Assembly (NCBI RefSeq): GCF_010015445.1
Contig: NC_053118.1
Span: 18,175,437-18,239,436 of the forward strand
DNA from: Perca fluviatilis
Lineage: Eukaryota > Chordata > Actinopteri > Perciformes > Percidae
Direction of reading: 5' to 3'
Length of the DNA: 64,000 bases
The translations under genes and the position numbers were made by a program. Each line of letters opens with the position of its first letter. Position 1 is the first letter of the stretch. The notes below the pieces were generated by a model. That model did not search any database. It was not told the origin of the DNA and saw nothing but the letters and a program-made list of their open reading frames with translations. Below, in pieces: positions 36,901 through 47,506 of the stretch.

Positions 36901-38843
36901 CTGGGTGAGCTAGAGGCCGCCCCAGCAAGGTTATTTTTTTAAATATTCAAATAATATTCGAGTATTTAATGCTCAAATGCAGCCTGTTATTGATATGTGC
37001 TACACTACTCAGGCTTATGCATTGTCAATGCCACTATAAGCATGTGGTTGTTGTTACACATTCGGTCCACTAGAGGGACTTCCAACATTAGCCTGGCCTT
37101 GAACGGGACCTACGTCACGGCGCATTGCATTTCCGACACGCCGCTCTCCGTTTACTATAATTTTCCATCACTAGCACACAGTGACAAACACAAATCAACA
37201 GAGAACTCTAGAATGTAACATTATTTAACAAGTGTGTTGTACTGGTCAAATGTGAGGATATGCTGTTTTTTCCTGTTTTATATCATTTTTGGACTGTGGT
37301 ATGGACAAAACAAGCAACCTGAAGATGTCACCAATACCACATTTGATGGCTATTTTTCTTTTTTTATACATCAAATAGAAGAAATGTTAAAGCAATAGGT
37401 TAAATCATAGATTAATTGATAATTAAAACAACAGTGATAGCTATACTTGACTTTGCTTTTTAAGGTTTGGCCAGGGTTAGTTGGACAGGTGTCTTTACAA
37501 GTTCAGGCTGAGTGTGGCTGTGTAGAGTTTTTTTTCTTTTGAGGCAGGTTCTGACTGTGTGAGCCCATGCACCAAACAGGCACTTATAATACCTGGCCTT
37601 CTTGGAGTCTCTGGGTGGGATCCTGGAGAGGGCACTGCTAAGGGATTCCATAGCCACATAGCTGAAAGATTTTATCACTCATATGGGCAACAGAGAAACC
37701 TGAACAGGGGTAATTGGGAGGAATGGCCTGCTTTATCTGAACCTTGATCTTTTGTGCTTTGTTAATGGACTTCTGTTCTTGTCATGTATTGTCCAAAACA
37801 CCATGTGAGCATTAAGTAAGTCATAATGATACTTGTTACAAAACACCTTAAGCAAAAGATTGATCATTGACTTTGCCGTTGTTTTATCAAATATGGGGCC
37901 ATATGTCTTGGAAACTCGGTTAAAGAGTGGAGCGGAGCTGTTAACTGATCACCATTGGGTGCTGAGTTGGATCAGGTGGCAAAACCAAAAGGTGTTGCAA
38001 GTGTGCAGCAGGAACACCTGGCATTTCCATATCTCATGGGAGGTTGGGACATTTGACTGGATTGTATTTCATGTCTCACTAGTACCTGAAGCAACAGACC
38101 CCAACCAACGCAGCCCCCTGCATTGTTTTAACACAGGGCTGATTTCGGTCTGAATCTGTCTTGCATGGATAGGTTGGACTCAGCCAAGACTGTCCCATTT
38201 CAGCTGGGAGAAGACCCTCTGAACAACAATCTGAGGTCTATCAACTGGAGTCTTAAAAGTCCCAATGAAACAGAAGTTGGAGCGTCTTTAGCTTCTGTAC
38301 TGTGACGTATTTCCTTTGAGTTTACCCCAGTACTGAGGACTGTTGGCAATGGCTCCACACAAACCCCCCTGAACTGTTGTTACCGTTATATCAGGAGAAA
38401 GACGAAAGATTGGCCCTTCTCTTCTTCCTGTCCCCCTACTTCCAGCGCTCGTGAAAACATTACCAATGTCACTGTCTCAATATGTAACGCTTCTGTGGAT
38501 TTACACACTGCATTAACTCATTCTTTGTCTGTTTTTTTTTTATATCTTGAATGCAGATGCTGTTCCTCCTTTCAAAGAACTGCTTCATATAAACTTTTGT
38601 TATCAAAAAACTTTTTCAGGAGTACTAAAAGCAATAGCAGTGACAATCATGCATTTCAGATGTTAATTTAATTATGTAATGGAATTCTTAGGATATTCAC
38701 ATCTACTGTATGCAATTTATTTTCAAATAAGCATTTCTCAAAAAAACAAACTCAAAAACTTAACATAGTATAAAGAACCTTTTTTTACCTGGTGTTGAAA
38801 GTCTGCTGCCATCTAAATCTCGAAAGACATCAATCCTGGCTGC
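27980..38843 (-). CDS. Giant poly-C2H2 zinc-finger protein, at least 2775 aa, about 49 fingers, 5' end missing
   Basis: Probable nuclear DNA-binding protein. The last exon is 36252-27980 (8273 bp, stop TAG 27982-27980). A 55-bp coding exon at 38843-38789 has acceptor TTTTACAG and donor CAG/GTAA; the split codon G|GA joins ...RLSTP|GLGKISPG in frame. The frame reads open into the intron above 36252 (with a spurious Met), but TTTTGTGTTTTCAG there is the acceptor. No ATG is in the 55-bp exon, so at least one more 5' exon with a phase-0 donor is unplaced. The N-terminal third (about 700 residues) is acidic, Ser/Asn-rich and finger-free. Then come about 49 fingers from YHCADCKHTT to YECTECDKAF at the extreme C-terminus, in clusters separated by short disordered linkers. 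Many fingers alternate C2H2 and C2HC, and TG-x-x-PY linkers join several such pairs. No KRAB, SCAN or BTB domain is visible. Orthologue not recognised. Confidence 0.9.
36253..38788 (-). other. Intron of the giant zinc-finger gene
   Basis: Bounded by donor GTAA at 38788 and acceptor CAG at 36253-36255. It holds an inverted tRNA-derived SINE (36742-36924) and AT-rich relics. At about 36935-36975 a run with TATTCGAGTAT resembles the ends of the hAT element at 39278. The rest was not recognised. Confidence 0.8.
36742..36924 (-). mobile_element. tRNA-derived SINE, minus strand
   Basis: On the minus strand it begins GGGGCGGCCTCTAGCTCAC (tRNA-like head with A box), then B box GGGTTTGAATCC, GACCTGCAGCCC and CGTGTCATCCCC, the same plan as the SINE at 16468-16628 but a different subfamily. 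Confidence 0.8.
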
Positions 38844-38924
38844 CTGTAAAATTAAAAGGAAATACAATTATTATTAATGCGATCACTTGTTTTGCATTTT
38901 GTTTATGCAGGATAAAAAAATGGC

Positions 38925-40645
38925 ATTGTGGCTATTGATCTAGACAAGACAGAAATCAAAGCTTGTGCCTGTGTAAAGCCAGAAATGGACTCAGACCTGA
39001 ATTTTAAAAGCCACATTAAGACAATTACAAAATCAGCCTATTTTCACCTTAAAAATATATCAAGGGTTAAAGGACTTATGTCTCAGCAGGATTTGGAAAA
39101 ACTTGTCCATGCTTTTATCTTCAGTAGACTTGACTACTGTAATGGTGTCTTTACAGGTCTCCCTAAAAAAATCAATCAGACAACTGCAGCTGATTCAGAA
39201 CGCTGCTGCCCGAGTCCTCACTAAAACCAGGAAAGTGGATCACATCACTCCAGTACTGAAGTCTCTACACTGGCTTCTAGGGCTTTGACTTTTGCCCAAA
39301 AATCATATTCGAAGTTCGTTTGTATATTAATATTTGAATATATTCGACTATTTATTAATAATATTTTGACCATTAAATGCCTTCAGTTTAAAAAAAAAAT
39401 TAAGTCAGACCCTGGATTAAACACAAACAGTGTGCTTTCGACAGGAAGTTCGGAGCTTTCACCGTAGCCTACGTAAGTGGTCTGATGTTTATACTTGTGT
39501 GCTGGTGTGTGCGTCGAGCCAGAGTGTGTGGGCGGTGTTGCCAACTTAGCGTCTTTTTTTCACAAAAGCGTCTAGCGACAAATGTGGCGACTTTCTGTAG
39601 AAAAGACAGCGACTTTCTGTAAAATAAAAAGAGTCGCCAGTATTGTCCAGCGAGCACGCCATGTATTTCTCTCCTGTGGCCGCCGAAACAGTCACCTTTC
39701 TTTTCTGTTGTGTGACTGAGGAGCAGCCCCCCCCTCCCCTCTGTGCTCTCTCCTCATGTGCAGCAGCACAGGCAGGTAGAAAGGAGAGAAGGGACAGGGT
39801 GCGGCGCCGGTGTAGGTAGGAGAGACAGCGGAACGCGACGGGAGAAAGACGCCGCTGAGCTGGCCTGGCCCTGGGCAAGCCTGCCTTCTTTGAGAATTAG
39901 GGGGGAATGCAACGCTACCGAGCCACGGCCGAGAGACGGGCGTCGCCGCGACGTGTAGTTACATTTTGAAATGCGTGAAAAAGCCTCGGAATCTGAACTG
40001 AAAACGTTTACAAGCAAACGCATTTACAAAAAATAATGCCCATAACAGGTTCGAATATTAAGGGCTGGCTAATATTCGTTCGAATATCATTATTTATTTT
40101 AATATACGAATGATATTCGAATAACGAAGTTCGGAGTCAAAGCCCTACTGGCTTCCAGTGCCTCAAAGAATTGATTTCAAAATACTTTTGCTGGTTTATA
40201 AATCACTAAACGGTTTAGGGCCAAAATACATTTCTGATCTGCTACTACACTATGAGCCACCCAGACCTCTCAGGTCGTCTGGGACAGGTCTACTTGTTGT
40301 CCCCAGAGTCAGAACTAAAAAGGGGGAAGCAGTGTTCAGTTTTTATGCTCCACATATCTGGAACAAACTCCCAGAAAACTGCAGGTCCGCTTCAACTCTC
40401 AGTTCTTTTAATAAAGGCTGAAGACCTAACTTTTTGATCTTGCCTTTCTTTAAATAACCTATTTTATCTGCTTTTAAAAGTTTCCTACCTAACAGTGCTT
40501 ATACTGCACTGTAAATTTTATTCTTGACTTTGAATGTTTTGAAATTGTTTTTAATTGTTTTCTGAATGCTCTTTCATGTTTTATGTAAAGCACTTTGAAT
40601 TGCCCTGTTGCTGAAATGTGCTATATAAATAAAGCTGCCTTGCCT
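38925..40645 (+). mobile_element. L2/CR1-type LINE 3' end, split by a hAT insertion
   Basis: The + strand encodes, with breaks, DLNFKSHIKTITKSAYFHLK, HAFIFSRLDYCNG and LIQNAAARVLTK (to 39277), then continues at 40156 with VPQRIDFKILLLVYKSLNG, GPKYISDLL and APHIWNKLP: the C-terminal region of L2-like ORF2. The tail ends AAAGCTGCCTTGCCTG near 40640. The element is interrupted exactly at codons for LHWL by the hAT at 39278-40147. Confidence 0.88.
39278..40147. mobile_element. hAT element, 870 bp, inside the LINE
   Basis: Perfect 13-bp inverted ends TAGGGCTTTGACT. Exact 8-bp target duplication CTGGCTTC (39270-39277 and 40148-40155) that restores the LINE frame when one copy is removed. No transposase domain recognised; the middle is GC-rich. 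Confidence 0.92.
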
Positions 40646-40649
40646 GTGA

Positions 40650-41260
40650 AATGGATAAGGCTGCTATCCCTGTGCCACAAGTAGAGAAACCTAAATTAAA
40701 TAATCATAAGATATTGAAAAACATTATTCATTTTTCAAAACATCTACAGCCAGATGTGCATGCTTACAAGTGACAACCTCGTTTCACTTACAAATTCTTA
40801 TACTGGCTTGCGCTTGCAGGGGCTCCATAATGCAACCTGAGACCATTTTCTGAGGCAGTGAGAGTATTTTTTTACAGCTACTCGCACACGTGCAACCAGC
40901 AAATTTGAATTTTTTAAAATTTCATATTGAAAAACAAGGAGGGTGCGAGTCTGCCAGAGTTAGCCAATGTGTGTGAGAGGGGGAGGGTCCGTGAGTAATT
41001 AGTCAACTGCGAGGGTAACATCACCTACACTCGTGTGTTTCACTTCAGTGGCGTCACACTCATCATCCTTAAAAGTCAACCACAGCGAAACACGCACATG
41101 CTGTTGCATAGCGCTGTTGTTACAATGTTTCCAGGAAAATCATGATGTTGTTGTCCATAATCTATTCATGAGTGATGATCCGCAGCCGAGTTTGCCAACG
41201 ACCGTACATTGGCGAGGAAAATTCTGCATAGAGATAGCCGATAAGGTGTTAGTCTTAGCC
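40650..41260. other. Intergenic or intronic, nothing recognised
   Basis: No coding exon on either strand and no element with defined ends was seen. Confidence 0.45.
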
Positions 41261-41261
41261 T

Positions 41262-42075
41262 AGTCTCCCACTGCCAGTCCGGCTAGTCCACACAGTATTC
41301 TGGGATGGGAGAAAAACATGCTCTGTTTTATTGGCATTTCTTTAAAGGAATACGCCACCATTTGTTGAAATAGGATTATTCACCGTCTCCTCTGAGACTG
41401 AGATTCGCGCAGAGCTCTGCGGCCGGCACAAAGTCACCGTTTCTGGGTTACTGGACGAGCAGCGGCCCGCCAAGCCCCGCGGAGCTCAGTCAGGGCAGCG
41501 ACATTTGGTTGTCCAGCAACCCAGAAACAGTGACTCTGTGCCGGCCACAGAGCCCTGCGGGCTGCCGATATCTCTGTGCCCGAGTAGCAGTGTTTTGGCT
41601 GTAGCCTACTTCCACCCAATATAGTCCCAAGTCAATATCTGCCTAGGAAATCGTCTGGTCTTAATCTGCATTGCTATTTTTACTCGTTGTGAATACGCAG
41701 GCCACAGTAAGTAATTAGGTTTTGCTTTTGTTGTTGTTGGGTCACTTTTACTCACGACATGCTAACGGCAACAAAGGATTCCATTCATTACGCTAAGCTA
41801 AGCTAGCGGGTGTGCCGCCGGATTAAGACCATGCATGCACTGAAACAAAAATGCGTTTGCCCACCTATATAAATATAGAGGAGACAGTGAATAACCCTAT
41901 TTCAACAAAGGGTGGCGTATTCCTTTAAACAAATCGTCTTGTGCTGTGCTAAGCGCCAGACGGAGCCACGGTGCCGCTACAAAGTAGCCTCTGGAAGGAA
42001 CTTGGTTTTGTGGAACATGTGTTGGTTCAAAAGTTGTTTTAGTCACGCAACAGAAAACTCGGATTGGACAGATCG
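41262..42075 (-). repeat. Fish interspersed repeat split by a TTAA element
   Basis: Left part 41262-41345 (GCTAGTCCACACAGTATTCTG ... GGCATTTC) and right part 41925-42075 (AAGCGCCAGACGGAGCCACG ... GCAACAGAAAACTCGGATTG) belong to one repeat in the reverse orientation of the copy at the right edge of the window. The gap is exactly one inserted element with duplicated TTAA. Confidence 0.7.
41346..41924. mobile_element. TTAA-specific MITE, 579 bp, with internal hairpin
   Basis: Inverted ends AGGAATACGCCACC, extending with few mismatches to about 45 bp. TTAA on both sides (41342-41345, 41925-41928). An internal inverted repeat of 47 bp (41409-41455 against 41512-41558) could form a long hairpin. 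TTAA duplication fits piggyBac or Kolobok superfamilies; which one is not settled. Confidence 0.85.
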
Positions 42076-42889
42076 TAATATCCCGTGCATTCACAGATTT
42101 ATTTGCATTTTAATGTCAATGCTGATGTTAGCTCCAACATTTGCCACACACCACAGTGCCACTCCCTCACTTGGTTAAGAGGTAGAGATGTGACAGCAGA
42201 GAGCAGAGGCCACTTCTATGAAAAAGTATTTAGAACAAAGCTAACAATCTGAGCAGCTGACAGAAAGCGAGTGAAGGAGAGGGCAGCCCTGATGAGAGAG
42301 AGATGAGGATGTGTTGTCTGGCAATTCGCACCCTGGTCACGCCTATAACACTATAGTGATGTTTGCAGATGACACCACTGTAGTGGGACTGATTACCAAC
42401 AACAAAGAGGCCCACTACAGGGAGGAGGTCAAACATCTGGCTGGGTGTTTTTCAGACAATAACCTGGTCCTGAACACAACAAAAACAAAAAGGAGATCAT
42501 CGTGGACTTAAAGGGATATTTCACCGCTGGAAAGATGAATATGTATTTAAATTGGGTCATTTATGTACTTAGCACAAAAAGTAAGGAAATTTGTGTTTGG
42601 TAGATTATTTCTCTGTGGTAACAATGCTTTTTGGCAATAAATCTTATATCGTTAGGCAGCCTGTTTAGTTCCCTTTCAAATGGTGCCCCATTTGTAAGGA
42701 ACATGCATTTGTGGGATGAGCAGCAGCGCTGAGTATGTGGGTTGTGCCCATGAAAAATTTGCCAAATCTTCTCTGCCAATGCCAAACACCTTATTCTGCC
42801 ATTGACTCGTTTGGTGATTGGTGGATTGGATGATTGAAGTTTGAAGAAACAAGACATATTGGCAATTTAACAATTTATTCATTTCACAA

Positions 42890-43110
42890 ACAGAAGCCTC
42901 AGTAGCGTGTGGAAGAACCATACACAGTCACAACAGCATGGCACCTCCTCCTCATGCTGGTCACCAGCCTGGTCACACACTGCTGTGGGATGGCATCCCA
43001 TTCTTCAACCAGCATTTGTCGCAAGTCAGCCAACGTGGTTGTGTTGGTCACTCTGGCACGAACAGCACACCCAAGCTGATCACACAAGTGTTCAATGGGG
43101 TTGAGGTCAG
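42890..43110 (-). mobile_element. Tc1/mariner transposase C-terminal fragment
   Basis: Minus-strand translation reads DLNPIEHLCDQLG, then VRARVTNTTTLADLRQ and ending HAVVTVYGSSTRY: the third catalytic residue region (DLNPIE) and C-terminus of a Tc1-like transposase. The N-terminal part is absent. Confidence 0.85.
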
Positions 43111-43780
43111 GACTGCTAAAAGTTCAGCTAACGCATTGGTAGCATTAGCGTTTGGTGGGATGTAAACATAGAGTATAAACACAGCCGTGAATTTGCGTGG
43201 AACGTAGAATGGTTGGCATTTAACAGTCAAACTCCACCAGAGGTGAGCAGTAGTTGGATACAAGAACCGCATTTCTGCACCAGTCCGTGTTAACATATAT
43301 GCACAGCCCACCTCCACGAGTCTTACCCGACAGAGCAACATCTCTATCTGCTCTGAAGGCTAGCAGGACTGGTAGCTGGATAGCGGAGTCCGGTACACTG
43401 TTGTTCAGCCATGTTTCCACAAAAACACAGCAGTCTCTGAACTCGCGTTGGGAGTTTCGTTGAAGTTGGATGTAGTCCCAGTTTGTTGTCTAATGAGCGA
43501 CATTTGCAAGCAGAATGGATCGGACAGGTAGCCGGGTAGCATTAGCTTTCCACCTAGCTCGAACTCCTGCCCTCGTTCCGCGTTTCCGCTTTCTCGCACA
43601 CCGCTTTCGATGTCCCCTTCCCCGGCTAGCGACATCAAGAGACACCACAGGTCTGCGTTGCGTAGTGGGTCGAGTATTCCGTCTGTAATAAAGTTTCCTG
43701 CATATTCTCCGATCTGTACCAATGTATCCCGGTGGTACACATGTGCAGTAGTTTGACTGCACATCATTGCAAGGTTGCTG
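43111..43780 (-). mobile_element. LINE ORF2 N-terminal endonuclease fragment
   Basis: Minus strand, with frame breaks: RKRKRGTRAGVRARWKANAT, RSILLANV, then [46 protein letters not shown] and FILYVYIPPNANA. This is the start of an APE-type endonuclease domain of a fish Maui/L2-like LINE. Confidence 0.85.
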
Positions 43781-44324
43781 CTAAAAAAAGTCTTTGCCAG
43801 ACAAACATTTTACATTCTACTGCAGCAGCTGCTCCGGCCGCCTCTGTATTGCAGCTCGTACAGGTAGCCACGAGCATCGGATTCGCGCACCAGATCTTCA
43901 AAATCCCCTTCTGTCATATCATCTTCAAAACTACCTCCCGCCATTGTGATTAGCCTACTAAAGTATGAATTACTCAACTTTCTCCACAGAGCAATAGCCT
44001 GTTAGCTTAGCTTCAAAATGGCACAATTTGGAAATTCTGGGAGTGAGGTCCCACCCCCTATGGGCGGGTTGAAAACATGCAGAACTAGCACTTACTACTG
44101 GCTGTAGTCCATAGCCTCTGATGACGCAAAACGACGATTTTTGCGTCAGAGGTTTTTTTTTCCAGACACAATACAGAGATCTCTCATCTCAGAGGGACTT
44201 GAGGGAGGGAAGCACGGTCATTCGAAAATAGTACCGGGTTTCTATTGATACAAAGCTTAATGCTAATCGGTGAAGTATCCCTTTAAAAAGAGATCCAGGC
44301 AGATCACACACCACCCACTTCATA

Positions 44325-45935
44325 CAGTACAGGCCAAAAGTTTGGACACACCTTCTCATTCAATGAGTTTCCTTTATTTTCATGACTATTTACATTGTAG
44401 ATTCTCTATGAAGGCATCAAAACTATGAATGAACCCGTGGAATTATGTACTTAACAAAAAAGAGTGAAATAACTGAAAACATGTCTTATATTTTAGATTC
44501 CTCAAAAGTAGCCACCCTTTGCTTTTTTGATAGCGCTGCAAACCCTTGGTGTTCTCTCAATGAGCTTCATGAAGTAGTCACCTGAAATGGTTTTCACTTC
44601 ACAGGTGTGCCTTGTCAGGGTTAATTAGTGGAATTTTTTTCCTTATTAAATGGGGTTGGGACCATAAGTTGTGTTGTGCAGAAGTCAGGTTGATACACAG
44701 CCGACAGCCCTATTGGACAACGGTTAGAATTCATATTATGGCAAGAACCAATCAGCTAAGTAAAGAGAAACTAGTGGCCATCATTACTTTAACAAATGAA
44801 CGTCAGTCAGTCCGGAAAATTGCAAAAACTTTGAATGTGTCCCCAAGTGCAGTTGCAAAAAACATCAAGCGCTACAACGAAACTGGCTCACATGAGGACC
44901 GCCCCAGGAAAGGAAGACCAAGAGTCACTTCTGCTGCTGAGGATAAGTTCATCTGAGTCACCAGCCTCAGAAATCGCAAGTTAATAGCAGCTCAGATTAG
45001 AGACCAGATGAATGCCACACAGAGTTCTAGCAGCAGACACATCTCTAGAACAACTGTTAAGAGGAGACGAATCAGACCTTCAAGGTCAAGTAGCTGCTAG
45101 GAAACCACTGCTAAGGAGAGGCAACAAGCAGAAGAGATTTGTTTGGGCCAAGAAACACAAGGAATGGACATTAGACCAGTGGAAATCTGTGCTTTGGTCG
45201 GATGAGTCCAAATTTTGGTACCAACGAGCTTTGGTTCCAACCGCCGTGTCTTTGTGCGATGCAGAAAAGGTGAACGGATGGATTCTACATGCCTGGTTCC
45301 CACCGTTAAGCATGGAGGAGGAGGTGTGATGGTGTGGGGGTGCTTTGCTGGTGACACTGTTGTAGATTTATTCAAAATTGAAGGCATACTGAACCAGCAT
45401 GGCTACCACAGCATCCTGCAGCGACATGCCATCCCATCCGGTTTGCGTTTAGTTTCAACAGGACAATGACCCCAAACACACCTCCAGGCTGTGTAAGGGC
45501 TATTTGACCAAGCAGGTGAGTGATGTAGTGCTGCGCCAGATGACCGGGCCTCCACAGTCACTGGACCTGAACCCAATCGTGATGGTTTGGGGTGAGCTGG
45601 ACCCCAGAGTGAAGGCAAAAGGGCCAACAAGTGCTAAGCATCTCTGGGACCTCCTTCAAGACTGTTGGAAAACCATTTCAGGTGACTACCTCTTGAAGCT
45701 CATCGAGAGAATGCCAAGAGTGTGCAAAGCAGTAATCAGAGCAAAGGGTGGCTACTTTGAAGAAACTAGAATATAAGACGTTTTCAGTTATTTCACACTT
45801 TTTTGTTTAGTACATAATTCCACATGTTCATTCATAGTTTTGATGCCTTCAGTGAGAATCTACAATGTAAATAGTCATGAAAATAAAGGAAACACATTGA
45901 ATGAGAAGGTGTGTCCAAACTTTTGGCCTGTACTG
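44325..45935 (+). mobile_element. Tc1-like transposon, 1611 bp, with dead transposase
   Basis: Ends CAGTACAGGCCAAAAGTTTG as inverted repeats, nearly identical over more than 80 bp and flanked by TA (44323-44324, 45936-45937). The transposase starts at 44738 (MARTNQLSKEKLVAIITL, a paired-like helix-turn-helix, then GRPR hook) and is stopped at 44954-44956 (an expected Arg codon is TGA). Later frames keep LWSDESKF, GGGGVMVWGCFAGD and LDLNPIVMVWG; the third catalytic acidic residue is Val, and the segment before the second catalytic Asp is deleted. The last frame ends at 45774-45776. Non-functional but young-looking. Confidence 0.93.
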
Positions 45936-45962
45936 TACAAATTGTGAAGAGGTGGATATTAT

Positions 45963-46745
45963 GGCTGTAACGATATGCGATATGAAACCGAAATCGCAAC
46001 GCTCAGATCCATGAACCTGTGTCGCGGTGTGAGAAGGCAGAATCGTGACACACCCCTTCCAACTCCCAGAGTTATCCTTCCCGTTCAGATTAGAGGGTGA
46101 CACGGGAATCAATTTTTGCTGCCATCCCATCCCCACAAAAATACTCCCATATCCTGATCACGTGACTGCCCCTCCCCCAAAAGAAATCCTGTCCTGCAAA
46201 GAGAGAGAAAGTCTCCCGATTCCAGTCCCGCTCCCGTTTTGTTCCCTATGTTTAAACTTATCAGACTCTGTTGCCCCCCTGTAGCATGTTTGGTTAATCG
46301 CGGTCAAATCACTGAGGTTGCCTCGGAAATTTAGGCTATACTATACATGCATTACCTGCAGGCCTAGGCGATTTCATTACGTAATTCCTAACGGAGATTT
46401 TCTCACAGCGCCTGAAAATGGATTGAGGGGTCCTTCGATGACACTTTCAATTGCAACAGCTGCTTTCCAGAATCCTTTTGCCGACTGTGTAGTCGCTGAC
46501 GCTGATTGATTGGCTTGTGAACAGGGCAGCTGCTTTGTCTTGCTCTGATAGGCTACTCTGCGGCTAGCAGTAGCCAATCCACAAACGTATCGTGAGTTGT
46601 AAGTTGTAATCTTTTGCCGCATTCACCGCATTGCAGCTGCATTTTTTTTTAAATTTAATCTCCGGCTCCCTTCCGCTCCCGTTGATTTCTGTGCTCTATT
46701 CCATCCCCATCATGTTACTAACAGTGAAATTGATTAACTCGGCAG
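45963..46745. repeat. hAT-like relic
   Basis: Begins ATGGCTGTAACGATATGCGA, resembling fish hAT ends, at the point where the LINE is interrupted. No matching right end was found; the body is unrecognised sequence. Confidence 0.4.
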
Positions 46746-47205
46746 CAGTGGCGGTTCTAGACAAATTTTACTAGGGGGGCCAAGGAGGGGCCAGTGTTTA
46801 ACCAAGGGGGCACATAAAAAAATGGCAACAAATGATATTTAAAGATTATACACTTTATTTTACTTTAAAATCATATAAACATTTATTTTGTACAAGAATG
46901 AGTGCAGGTGCAAGAGAGGTAGGGCCATAATAAATGAAAAATGTCTACATGCATAACAATATGTAGAGTCCATCATGACAGAACACTCAAGCCATGGATG
47001 AAGATTAGACCAGTTTGGCCTGAAGCTCGGTCTTCTGTCCCCCATCAAAATTGTTGGAAATATATTCAAGTTGGGCTGTACTGGTACATCATTCTTGGAC
47101 TTGCTGCTATCTGTAGAAATATGTACAGTAAACATAGGGCACAACTACAATATTTATTTACTTACAGTGGTATGCATGAGTTTAGACACCCATGCTAAAG
47201 TTGAC

Positions 47206-47285
47206 TAGCCTGACGTGGTCATACTCAGATTCTAGTCTACCTCGAATGTTGTGGGCGGGGCTAAGTTCGGCTGGTATACAGGCTA
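47206..47285. mobile_element. 80-bp hAT-like mini-element, nested in the Tc1 relic
   Basis: Ends TAGCCTG ... CAGGCTA, flanked by AAAGTTGAC on both sides (47197-47205 and 47286-47294). Removing it restores the Tc1 terminal repeat. Confidence 0.8.
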
Positions 47286-47414
47286 AAAGTTGACTAAAAA
47301 GAGGATAAAAAAAAAAAAACATCTTTTGGAAATTGATCTTAATGCCTTAATTTAAAAAAAGATATATGGATCTAATTTCAGTTAGCTATTAGGCTAACTG
47401 AAATTAATCTCTAG

Positions 47415-47506
47415 GTACGGTGAAGGGTATGTGATGATGTGGGGGTATGGTGAAGGGTATGTGATGATGTGGGGGTATGGTGAAGGGTATGTGATAATGT
47501 GGGGCA
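47415..47506. repeat. 30-bp tandem repeat, three copies
   Basis: The unit contains GGTGAAGGGTATGTGATGAT and has period 30; copies differ by one or two bases. It lies in Tc1 transposase sequence before the GGG-x-VM-WG-type motif. Confidence 0.85.

Larger units (their letters stand above)
42512..44282. mobile_element. TTAA-specific element, 1771 bp, carrying captured Tc1 and LINE fragments
   Basis: Inverted ends AGGGATATTTCACCG and (reverse) AGGGATACTTCACCG, flanked by TTAA at 42508-42511 and 44283-44286. It contains no recognisable transposase of its own; it carries a Tc1 fragment and a LINE endonuclease fragment, both on the minus strand. Confidence 0.85.

Noticed and set aside
44738..45776. 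Functional Tc1 transposase
   Set aside because: Premature stop, frameshifts, deletion near the second catalytic Asp, and Val in place of the third acidic residue.
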